NCBI GenBank assembly: GCA_009599575.1
Contig: VWND01000076.1
Location: 868,001 to 932,000 of the forward strand
DNA length: 64,000 bases
Direction of reading: 5' to 3'
Origin: Blumeriella jaapii
Taxonomy: Eukaryota > Ascomycota > Leotiomycetes > Helotiales > Drepanopezizaceae
Shown: positions 47,945-58,643 of the stretch, in pieces
How positions within the stretch are numbered: position 1 is the stretch's first letter
Layout of the letters: each line of letters opens with the position of its first letter
Translations under genes and position numbers: made by a program
Notes under the pieces: model-generated
The model's database searches: none
Told to the model about the DNA's origin: nothing
What the model saw: only the letters and a program-made list of their open reading frames with translations

Positions 47945-50101
47945 TCTCGATCTGGCAGAAAGAAAGCACCACGAAAGCACCAAGAAGTGCTTTACTCTCT
48001 ATATGTCGTGCATTATAACTGTTGAATGCGTGGTATAAAGCTGTCGGTGGAAGGAAATTCGCTGAGGAGTTACAAGAGCAGGAGCCTCGAGTTGGAGTGA
48101 ATAACGCCCTAGTGAGTCTTTTGTGGATCGTGCGCTGATTGGTCCGGTGACTCGCTCGCTTATTATTGTGGATCCCCTGCTCTGAGTGAAATACATTTTT
48201 AGTGGCACCTGGAAATCAACAAACATCGCTTGAGTCCCTTCCTATCTGGCTTGGAAGACCAATGGAATCAAAGCACCAGATATCCTTGCGCGGTACTTAA
48301 ATCACTGAAATTGCTTCTACACAAAGGGTCTACGCATCATGTTTGCTCTTTTCTATGCGCCGAGCAGCACTTGCAGATCGCCGTGAAGATTTTGTGCTGA
48401 ATGCTGTTGTTCTTTCTGCTCTGGGTCCAAGCGCCAATCTGGACGATGATTGGCTGGAATCAACAGTTCGGCTCCCAGGTGGCTCGAAAGGGTGAGTAAA
48501 ATCTTGAAAGTCTAGGATCATTGCTTGCTTGAGTTGACAGTAAGCCCTCTCCTTCATTTGGCTGCGGAAAACTGCTCAGAGGCCCCCGAACAGAGGAGCG
48601 AAGGGTATGACCTAGTCAGCCTTTCTGTTTCGAAGTCATGGATCATAGCCCTAGGGGTTTGATGGTGACCTCGGGAAGTAAGTGCGGAAGTTTGGCTGGA
48701 TCTCCTGACACTAGCTTAAAGCAATTGCAGCTTTAATAGCGGTCGGAAGCATTATGCTTCATTGCTATTTTGCCAGACTAAGAACGCGTTTTGTATCCCT
48801 AGTTCGCCGGGTTTTCTTGGAGAAATAAGAATTTTGTCCACCATTGAGCAGACCGAGAAGCAGAAACTTCTCGATCTCCTTGACAAGCGCGTTAAGGGTG
48901 TTTTGTATTATACAGGAATTAACGATAGCACTTCTGACGCGTCATAAGTTCCCTTTTATCTGGTGTTGAATTTCCTCGTGAGGAGTGGACTCATTTCATA
49001 GGATTGTGGCCAGGAATACGAAAAATTTGACGCGTAGATTTTCGCATTGGTTGAGAAAATAAATACTCCGGTTTTAGAAAGGAATTCGATAATCCACTAT
49101 TCGTTCACGATTTTACATAACGACTTAGGCAACGTGTGTGGAGTCAATTAATTGGCTTGATGCAACACACGACCGCAGAACAAAACCCGGAAACTTTGCG
49201 TCGTCGTAACTGAAAAGAATTAACCTGCTCTCCGCTTGAGGCAACCCGAACACCGATCTCGCTTACGGCGCGACGACGCAACAAAAAGGAAGCAGCCCAA
49301 ACCCCAAAAGAATCCGCACACCCTCCCCCAAACACAAACCAGGGAAAAAATGGCAAAAAACTCAGGAAGAACCGGTGGGCACGGATCTTCCCTAGAACAT
49401 GACCAGCCGAACTGGTTTGTTGGTCGGCACGGCTGGCGGGATTTTACCCTCCGCTACCATTCTCCCGGTGCCCACGAGAACGCGCATTTTGCACATGGCC
49501 AATTGAGCCATGCGTACGCCAACTGTTGGAAGGCGGGCGGCTTGGCCCGTGTTCTACGCAGCACACCGAGGTCGTGTGCCGAGGGCGCGGTGCTCGCCGA
49601 CGGACGAACACGTCGTCGGCTTTGCGTCCAGCGCGCTCACCACTTCGAGGCTCGCCAGGACCCCCCATGGCTATGGGCTGGCGCTACGTATTGCAGAAGC
49701 CTGGAAAGGCGCGGCGCGGCGCGGCTAGACAATGCAGGCAATGGGCGCGGCCGGTCGCTGTCTGATGGAAAGCATGGCCTTGTCTCGCGCGTTCGATGGC
49801 CGTTCCGAGCAGGCCCTTCTTCCTCGTTTGCCGTGATGAGAAGTTGCAGTTCACGAAAAAGTTTCCGCCAGCCAAGAGTGGATAGATACTAGCTCTCGAG
49901 TGCGAGCGGCGTATTCTTGATGGGTCTGCATGGCTTTTACAAGTACGATATGAGACTAACGACATTTTCGGTAGCCAATCTGGCGGTTACCGAGCCGGCG
50001 TATCGACTGTCAATCAAGCCCGTGCTGACTGCAGCTGTGTCACACCCTGCGAATTGGAGTTGCTTTCCATAGCTTCGGGGTGTGGTTGAGATTCTCCATT
50101 T
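47945..50101. other. Gene-poor gap
   Basis: 2.2 kb between the kinase start and the end of TEL2. The longest frame (49236-49892, +) is Arg-rich with no domain or intron logic. Nothing else is supported. Confidence 0.5.
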
Positions 50102-53100
50102 TCAACCTCTGACACTCGCCAAGTCTCCCATCAGTAGCGCCTGATACTTCTCAACATTCTCGCGAATCCTAAACAGCACCCCAGCAGCTAGCATCCGAAC
50201 CCTCTCGTCCTCCTCGCTTCCCACGCTGCCCAGCCTCTCAAACACAGCCTCAACCCATTCTTGGGTCTCCAACAGTTGCCGCCCAAAGCCCTCTACCAAT
50301 GACCGCTTATCTCCATTGACCTCCAGTATCGTCAGAAACGCAAACAACAACGCCTCTAGCACCATGACGTCCCCTGTGCTTTGCGCTCTCAATCCCAAGC
50401 AAAGATCCCAGAACTCGCTCGTCATTTGCGGAAGGCTCAAAGTATTAGGGCCGGAAGCGTGGAGGAGTAGGGAGAGAGTTTTGAGGAAAAGGGAGAGTAG
50501 GTAGGGGTGGAAGGTGATATTGTGAGACGAGGAACCGAGGGCTTTGAGGTGGACTGCGAAGCGGCCTGTGAGCGGGAAGAAGAAGCCTTGAGAGACTACC
50601 TGGGCCAGGGCATTGGTTGTGGGCTTCTTACGCTTAGCTTCGACGGCCATGCGGGTAGAAAAGGTGCGCATTTTGAGTATTGTTGGCCCATTAAGCTTGT
50701 CAGATAGTTCGGTAGCCATGGGAGATATCATTGTCTTGCCGAGTTTTGTAGTAAGGGTATCGAGGGCTGAGATTGGTGTTGCCATTAGCGGTTTGGGCTT
50801 TGAGGCAGGCGCGTAGTAACTGTGAATGTGTTCTGGTAACTTCTTGGATGGCAATGATGTCCCTACGGTGGGAAGGGATTTCATCGTTGTAAGGTCCTTG
50901 TCTTCAGCGCCGAGACCTCCGAGTTCGCGCCCTCCCAAACCTAAAGTGGTGAGAATGGATGCTCGTTGTGAGATGGAATAGTCGCCGTCGAAGAAGGTCT
51001 TCGAGAACCACTGTCCCATTTTCAAAGGCAAGGCAACCAAAACAGCTATCATGCCTTGGATCCTCATATCTTGGAAATTCTCCATCTCGTACTTGTCTTG
51101 AAGCCCAACGAGGAGGGTTGCGAGTTCCTCTGCATGTGCGCTGACCTCGGTGCCAAAGTTAGCCTTACGGCGGATAAGTGATGCTGCTGTTGTCAAGCCA
51201 AGTTTTTGCCGATCGTAGTCCTCTGTGTCTCGAAGATAAGTGATCAAGTCTCTAATATAGACTGGGGCTGTTGGTTTGTTGCGAGTGATGAGAGTTGCAT
51301 CCTCGTCTGAATCCTCCGCGTCTGAGTCGGGCTTGGCGTAAGGTACCAATCCATCGTCATCAGACCCTTCCTCATCTGAATCTTCTATTTCGTCGATGGC
51401 AATAATCTTTGATCCGGTGGGCATTGGCGTAGGCTTCTTGGGTTGTTGGGAGACCTTGGGTTCCAAATTCTTGGGAATCTTGGTTACAGAACCCCCTCTC
51501 AATGGTTCAATAGACCCGACGCTGTCTGTGACGTTGACGAGACTCTTGTACCATTTCGCTTCATCAGTGCTCATCTCTTCCACTTTGAAGTCCATCCTCT
51601 TGTCTCCCTTGTCAACCAGGCTGGAGAGAGCTTCGCCAACAGCCATCCCAAGGAAGCGCGCTCTGGTAGAGGATGCAGCTAGCCGATTCGATACCACACT
51701 CAGGTGTGAACCTGATCTCATCATCATTGTGAAACGAAGAGGCGTCTTGCGGTGGACATAGCCTGCAGTAAGGAGAAGAACTTGGGCATGCGCTTGAAAA
51801 CATTAGCCTGTCTTGAAATATGGATAGTACAAAACCGTACCTTCTTGCTGTAAAGTAGGAGTATGCCTAATGTACAGTTGATCCCCAAATTGGTTTAGAC
51901 TCTTGTCCAAGATCGTTTCCATATCGGAATTGTCTCCAGCTAAAGTTGCCAAGACTGCTCGTCGTATTGCAATTCCATCCCCAGCCCCAGCTCCTGAAGA
52001 ACTGGTCAGCCACGATAGCAGTAGGTCCTTACGAAATTGGTCTCCAGCCACAAACAAATTGATTAAACCGGAAACAGCTGCGACAGTGGATGCATCGAAT
52101 TTCCACCACTGACTTTTTGCTTCAGTTGTGATAGGAAATGACAGATGGTCCCTGGACACTATTTTCAGAATAGAAGAGAGAACATTCCGCTGTTCAAAGC
52201 TGGGCAGACTTTCCATAAGCTTCAGGAACTGAGGTTGATATTCTTCTTTTTCGATCAGCAAAGAAGTAACGATGTCTTTCACAATGTTCTCTATCGAAAT
52301 TAGTAGAGAATTCATTGTGCTTGCGGGGATATGCATACCTGTGTGCCCAAGTCGGAAGGATTTGCTGAGCAACTCGGCACAGTCTTTCCAGCCGATTATC
52401 GATTCAGCCGAGATTGCTTTTGCCCAGTGTACGATGTTCTGAGATATCCATTGACTGTAAAGAATTCCATCCGCGACCCAGTGTCTGTCACCAATTTTCG
52501 TGATGTGACCATTGATAACGTCCTCAGCCTCTGCAGCAATTCCCAGGATCTTACTGCCGCCTACAAGACCTAGAAATTCGTTCCATATAGCCTTTTGCCT
52601 TGACGGATTGTCAGAGGTATTGCAGACACTGTTCCAAATCACAGAAACTGTATCCTCGCCTCTTAGCAAGGCTTGAAGAAGTTGCAAGTAGATGAGGAGA
52701 ATGTCTTCAATTTTGGGACCACCAACAGCTTTCTTCGGGTCTTTCGACTTCTGAATTTGCTGCTTTAGACTTAATAACACGGCATTCAGGCCGGTCACAC
52801 TTCGAAGACAGTAAAGCAGCAGTTTAAGGCCTGAAGAGCTACGGTTGCCATTTCGAGATCCAACTTTTGTTCCACTCGTGGAGCTTTGCAGCACGTGCCA
52901 GTAAGTTGGGACAGTGTCTGAAGCAATGGTGTGAACGAGCTGAGCTGCCAAAGGACTGGGGGAAGTAATATCAAAGTCTCGACCTGATTGCTTGATAAAG
53001 TGCAATGTGGTTAATAGCTCCTCGTAATCTGGCTCATTGCGGAGAATCTCCAGCGCTTCTGCGGGTGTTGACGCTTGGTAGGTGGGTTTCTTCCTTGCTG

Positions 53101-53191
53101 CTGGTGCTGGGGAAACTTCAACCAGGGCATCTCCAATGCCCTTGGTGGGAGCATTGTAAGAGGTACTCACGGGAGTGAGGAGACTCTCCAT
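50102..53191 (-). CDS. TEL2: Telomere length regulation protein Tel2
   Basis: Two exons, 53191-51841 and 51792-50102, joined by a 48-nt intron with a CTAATG branch site, give about 1,013 aa. Conserved C-terminal blocks include SNRLAASSTRARFLGMAVGE, TAPVYIRDLITYLRDTEDYD, PEHIHSYYAPASKP and NITFHPYLLSLFLKTLSLLL. An acidic linker (DEIEDSDEEGSDDDG) carries the Ser/Asp-rich stretch that in yeast and human Tel2 is phosphorylated by CK2 to bind the R2TP co-chaperone. Tel2 with Tti1 and Tti2 stabilises TOR, ATM, ATR and related kinases. The start MESLLTPVSTSY is the family-like Met; upstream in-frame residues are leader sequence. Confidence 0.95.
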
Positions 53192-53409
53192 GTCGACATT
53201 CGGCCACAAAATTATCAGCTGTGAGTCCAGGTATTGCAGAGCACTTACTATTACTCTCACAGTGTGACGAGGTTGAGGTTGAGGTCGAGGACGAGAGACT
53301 TCAGGGATGCGGTCGAAGGCGCTAGTTCTGCAGACGGATAAGCGATAAGAAAGCACCTCCTTGTTGATCTTGGCCCTCCACAACTATCTCGATCACATTG
53401 TCACAACCA
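53192..53409. promoter_or_regulatory. Divergent promoter, TEL2/UBA3
   Basis: 218 bp between opposite start codons, likely a shared promoter. No binding site is claimed. Confidence 0.5.
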
Positions 53410-55030
53410 ATGATGGTCTCTGCAACAATGGTGTCGTCTCAGGCAAGACCAGCATCAAGATGGTACGCTTTCCTTGCGTGGACCATGTTCAGAAACTTAC
53501 CACACATCCCTTGGTAGGCTCTATTTAAACAACTTCCTCCGCTATGCTGGACCTTTCACGTCCGAGGACTTCGAGACGGGTGAGGAAGCTGCTACGAACA
53601 TTGAAAGAATTAAAATATTGTCAGTAAGACGAGCCTGGTTCGAGGAATAGAATGCTAACTTTGGCGTAGAGTTATGTTAGTTGCCTGCGCATTGGAGAAT
53701 GCATCTATGGGCAATGCTGACTGGCGGCCAGAGGCGCTGGTGGTCTGGGGTGTGAGATACTGAAGAATTTGGCTCTGTCTGGGTTCAAGAGCATTCATGT
53801 CATCGATATGGGTATGGCTCAAGGACTCTGAGCTTTGGTATCGTGTGGGCTTACTTAGTGCTGTTAGATACCATCGATGTCTCGAACCTCAATCGCCAGT
53901 TTCTTTTTCGCCAGGCTGACGTTGGTAAGTCGAAAGCCGAGATCGCAGCAAGATTTGTCGAGAAGAGGGTCAAGGGGGTCACGATTACACCTCACAATTG
54001 TAGGATTCAGGACAAGGACGATGATTTCTACATGCAATTCAACATTGTCATTTGTGGACTGGACAGCATTGAAGCTCGGCGATGGATCAACTCGACCCTG
54101 GTCAATTTGGTTGATGATGAGAATCCGGAAAGCCTAAAACCTTTGATAGATGGAGGCACCGAAGGTATGTGCATTCATTCCCAACTCTTTCTATCTACAC
54201 CGTGACTGAATGTAACAACACCAGGATTCAAGGGCCAGTCGCGTGTCATCTTCCCCACTATGACTTCCTGCATTGAATGTCAGCTCGACATGCATGCCCC
54301 AAGAGCTGCTGTTCCTCTCTGCACGCTCGCAAGTATCCCTCGCCAACCAGAACACTGCATAGAGTGGGCTCACATCATTGCATGGGAGCAAGAAAAGCCG
54401 TTCCCAAAGCTGGACAACGATGACCCAGAACACATCACGTGGCTGTTCAAGAAGGCCGCAGCCCGAGCGAAGGAGTTCAACATCACCGGTGTCACCTACT
54501 CCTTGACGCAGGGCGTTGTCAAAAACATCATTCCGGCCATCGCCTCGACGAACGCAGTCATTGCTGCAAGTTGTTGCAACGAAGCTTTCAAAATCGCCAC
54601 GTCAGCAAATCCATCGCTTGGGCTGGAAGAAAATTACATGATGTACAGTGGCAACGACAGCATCTATACCTATACTTTCAAGCACGAGAAGAAGGACGAC
54701 TGCCCGGTGTGCGGTAACCTTGCTCGACGTCTGGATGTAGACCCGAATCTCACATTGCAAGAGTTCATCGAGTCTCTCGCTGCGAGACCAGAGGCACAGC
54801 TCAAAAAGCCATCCATCCGTTCCGAAGTGAAGACGCTCTACATGCAAAGTCCGGAAAGTTTGAGGCTGGCAACAGCGCCGAATCTCGAGAAGAAGATCCA
54901 CGAGCTCATTGTGGATGGCGAGGAAATCGCAGTCTCCGACCCGTCGTTGGGCGCCGTCAGCTTCAAGTTCAAGGTCAAGTACTCCAAAGCCGTGTTTGCT
55001 CAGACAAGTACCGAGTTAGATAAAGACTAA
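53410..55030 (+). CDS. UBA3: NEDD8-activating enzyme E1 catalytic subunit Uba3
   Basis: Six coding exons: 53410-53462, 53518-53619, 53670-53675, 53732-53811, 53868-54164 and 54225-55030. Introns are 50-60 nt, all phases agree, and the product is about 447 aa. The ATP loop GAGGLG is at 55-60, followed by [17 protein letters not shown]. Catalytic Cys is C212 in [16 protein letters not shown]. Zinc ligands are C195/C198 and the later CPVC. A ubiquitin-fold C-terminal domain ends the protein. With Ula1/NAE1 it adenylates Nedd8/Rub1 and passes it to Ubc12 for cullin neddylation. Exon 3 is just 6 nt (A GTT AT) and completes ILVIG. A second ATG follows directly at 53413. Confidence 0.96.
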
Positions 55031-55310
55031 AGGCAGTGCTGTTTCTTGGGGGTCAGGGGAAGTTGCTGGCTGGGAGAGCGCTGTCTTCAATGCACGATCA
55101 CGGGAGTGCAGATGCGCATGTGGACCGGGGTCAAGTACTGTACTGTATGTGAGGATAGAAGAAGCACTTCTTCCTAAGCAGAAGCTTGAGCTCTAGTCAG
55201 CTATCAAGAAGCCATCCAACGCCAAAACCAGAACTCCTGCAATGTTCGTTCATGAATCATGATGCCTTGCCCCTCCCTGTTTTCTCCCCTCTCGTACCGC
55301 CGGCCGACCC
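55031..55310. other. Convergent gap, UBA3/RPC40
   Basis: 280 bp between converging stops, with one GTAC motif at about 55133-55147. Confidence 0.5.
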
Positions 55311-56641
55311 CTACGATGATCCCATATTATTCAGGCTCCTCTTCAAATTCTCGCACTTCGTTTTCAGAACCTTGATAGATTCCAGGAACAACTCATCACT
55401 ATCCCACTGCCCCAAACTCTCCACCTGGAAGATGAAGTGGTCTCGTATCCGCCCCAGCTTGACCTTGTTCGCGAATTCCTCGTGCCGTAAACACTCTCTG
55501 CTGACCGTGTCCTTCATCGTGTCCAATACCACAGCCTTCTTCTCTCCCTCGTGACCCTCATACCCACTACCTGCCATCCTGGCCTCTTTCTTCGTGACCG
55601 TGTCAATCCCGATAACACCCTCCGGAAAGCAGTTCTTGAACTTCTCGGCGTCCTCCCCCAGAATCGGTTTCAGAATCGTTATTGTAGGTAGCAGACGGTA
55701 CGAAGCGGTGGCCACAGGCGAGTATTTGGCATGGTCGTTCCCAACACCCTTGATCGCATGCATCTCTACATCGATACACTGTCCTGGTCGTAACTTTGCG
55801 ACTAGGATGTCCGGATTTGTGGGCACAATCGCATCCTCGCCGCTGAAATACTTGATCTGGTTGCCAAAGGGTCGAAACTTGATATCTCTGGCGTAAACAT
55901 GCGCATTGTTATACAGCACCAGCGGGTCTGTCTCCCCTTTCGGCGCATTGCGGTTCCGCGTGCACTCGATCTTCAGCTCGAGCAGAATCGTGTTGTAGTC
56001 GTAGTTTTGTGGCTCATCCAACGTCCCTTCTTCCGGCTTCTTATTCCACTTTAGATAGTCGAGAAGTCCCTCTTTGCCGCCTTTGAAGGGTACGAGACCG
56101 AGGCGTGATGCAAGGACTTCGTCTTGGATGACGGAAGTATTGTTGCTTACGAAAACGGTTTCAATGGCGAGACTAGGGATCTCGGCGATCATGATGCGGC
56201 GAAAGGCATTGGCGACAGATGCATCAAGACCAATGAGAGAGAAGGAGGCTTCGGTCGGTTCATTGTGGTGGAATTTCACTCGGAAGTTGTCTCTGAATTT
56301 CTTGACGTCCCAGGCATGGTCTTCACCAGGGTACTGGCACAGAAGTCAGCATCTGCGAATCGTGAAAACAGCTGTCCATGAGACGCATTTTCGAACGAAT
56401 CCCAGAGATCTGAGCTATTTGGATCGATGCGAATCGCTACCGATATGCTGTGAGTAGTTTGGAACGTACATGACCCGGGAAATCGGTTGAGGTGATATCG
56501 GTGACCGTTTCTTTGTTAACTCCTACGATCTGTAGATAAGTTAGCACGAATCCCAAAAATCAAAGCGACATTTCTCTTTCTTACTCTGCGGCGTTCCACT
56601 TCCGCCTGCGACGGCTGAGGAGAAGCCTTGGAAGGAGCCAT
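55311..56641 (-). CDS. RPC40: RNA polymerase I/III subunit AC40 (RPAC1)
   Basis: Exons 56641-56585, 56529-56470 and 56333-55311, with introns of 55 and 136 nt, all phase 0, give 379 aa. The start MAPSKASPQPSQ and the second exon IVGVNKETVTDITSTDFPGH precede the alpha-like core: ANAFRRIMIAEIPSLAIETV, DEVLASRLGLVPF, HAKYSPVATASYRLLP. This is the RpoA/Rpb3-type dimerisation fold that pairs with AC19 in Pol I and Pol III assembly. It lies 25 kb from RRN3, another Pol I factor. The spliced frame is intact. Confidence 0.96.
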
Positions 56642-56914
56642 GTTTGCTCATGAGATGTGATGTGATATGTTGGCGGGGTCTGGTAGAGCTGCGAGATAAT
56701 TTTTGATGCGACATGCGGGTCCTGTCGGGCTAGCGCGACCTTTAGCTCTGAATCATGCTAAGCATTATCCATCGACTGTGGCGACCTCAACCTTGACGTC
56801 GACCTCGACTCTTGCTCCTGTATTCTGCAGGATCCTCTGCCCATTGACTCAACCGCCAACACTCGAGGTCTGGTTGCAATCACCAAGTTCCTCCTGTTCC
56901 TCTGCTCGACCGCA
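56642..56914. promoter_or_regulatory. Divergent promoter, RPC40/NDUFS2
   Basis: 273 bp between opposite start codons. It includes TTGACGTCGAC near 56792, a CRE-like TGACGTC core. Use of that site is inference. Confidence 0.45.
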
Positions 56915-58458
56915 ATGGCGTCCACGCTCACCCGGCTGGCTGGCCGCCATGCCAAACGCCTCTGCGTGCGACCAACACTCCCCGCGATCCAGGCTCCTCG
57001 AGCAGCGATACGTCCCTTCTCCGCTGCTCCTGCTCGGAGATACGCAGACGTGTACGAAGGCACGAGACTGATTCCAACCGACGAGCACTTCGCCCATCCC
57101 ACGAACCCCGACGATCCCCAACACATGAACATCACCCCCGACTCGAATCTCCCCGATGGCGAAGCCATTGAGAACCGAAAGATCCGACATTACACTGTCA
57201 ACTTTGGGCCCCAACATCCGGCTGCTCACGGTGTGTTGCGGCTGATTCTGGAACTCAATGGAGAGGAGATTGTGCGATCGGATCCTCACGTTGGATTGCT
57301 GCATCGGGGCACGGAGAAGTTGATTGAATACAAGACGTATCTCCAGGCTCTGCCATATTTCGATCGGCTGGATTACGTTTCGATGATGACCAATGAGCAA
57401 TGCTTTTCTTTGGCAGTAGAGAAGCTCTTGAATGTCGAGATCCCGGAGCGTGCCAAGTGGATTAGAACGCTGTTTGGGGAGATCACTAGAATTTTGAACC
57501 ATCTCATGTCTGTCTTGTCTCACGCCATGGACGTAGGGGCACTTACACCTTTCTTGTGGGGATTTGAGGAGCGTGAGAAATTAATGGTAAGGATGTTTGA
57601 TATTGATGTTTCACTAAGAATGTTTGCTAAAACCTTCGCAGGAGTTCTATGAACGAGTTTCTGGTGCGCGTCTCCATGCCGCGTACGTCCGGCCCGGTGG
57701 TGTCCATCAAGACATTCCAGTTGGCCTACTTGACGACATCTATCAGTGGGCCACTCAGTTCTCTGATAGAATTGACGAAACCGAAGAACTCCTCACAGAT
57801 AACAGAATCTGGATTGGGCGAACCAAAGGAATCGGAGTCGTTTCAGCTGCAGATGCCTTGAACTATTCCTTTTCTGGTGTGATGCTTCGTGGTTCTGGCG
57901 TTCCGTGGGATGTGCGTAAGAGCCAGCCATACGATGCCTATGGCGAGGTTGAATTTGACGTTCCGGTTGGTGTGAACGGCGACTGCTACGATCGGTATCT
58001 GTGTCGAATGGAGGAGTTCAGGCAGTCTCTTCGTATCATTCATCAGTGCCTGAACAAGATGCCCGCTGGACCAATCCGAGTGGAGGATTATAAGATCTCT
58101 CCACCCCCGAGGGCGGCGATGAAGGAGAACATGGAGGCCCTCATCCACCACTTCTTGCTGTTCACCAAGGGTTACACGGTACCACCTGGCGAGACATACT
58201 CCGCAATCGAAGCACCGAAGGGCGAGATGGGGGTGTTTGTTGTCAGTGACGGGAGTGAGAGGCCGTACCGATGCAAGATCCGAGCGCCTGGGTTTGCTCA
58301 TCTGGGGGCGTTTGATCAGATCTCTCGGGGACATTTGTTGGCGGATGCGGTGGCCATCATCGGAACGATGGATCTCGGTAAGTTGAACCACCACCAATCG
58401 CGCTATATGTTGAAAAATTTTGACCACTTTTGTAGTGTTTGGGGAGGTTGATAGGTGA
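56915..58458 (+). CDS. Complex I 49-kDa subunit (NDUFS2/nuo-49)
   Basis: Exons 56915-57586, 57642-58377 and 58436-58458, introns 55 and 58 nt, give 476 aa. An Arg/Ala-rich presequence ([20 protein letters not shown]) targets it to mitochondria. The family marks are all present: [56 protein letters not shown] and [12 protein letters not shown]. It forms the quinone-binding site of NADH:ubiquinone oxidoreductase together with the PSST subunit. The last exon encodes only VFGEVDR and the stop. Confidence 0.97.
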
Positions 58459-58643
58459 AAATCGAAAGGCTGAAATGGATCGCGTTGAGGGGGGGTGTTT
58501 TACACGGTGTGATTTGCCGCATGGTGCAGTTGACGGCAAATCTTCCTATGTTTGTACAAAGTCTTCGCGCGCTAAATTAGCAATGCCCGCATTTTCTCCT
58601 TCGTTCAAGGCTGGATTTTTTCGACTTACCGGCTAGTGATTGC

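Noticed and set aside
49236..49892. 218-codon plus-strand frame
   Set aside because: Arg/His/Trp-rich, no domain, no supported neighbours; likely chance in GC-rich DNA.
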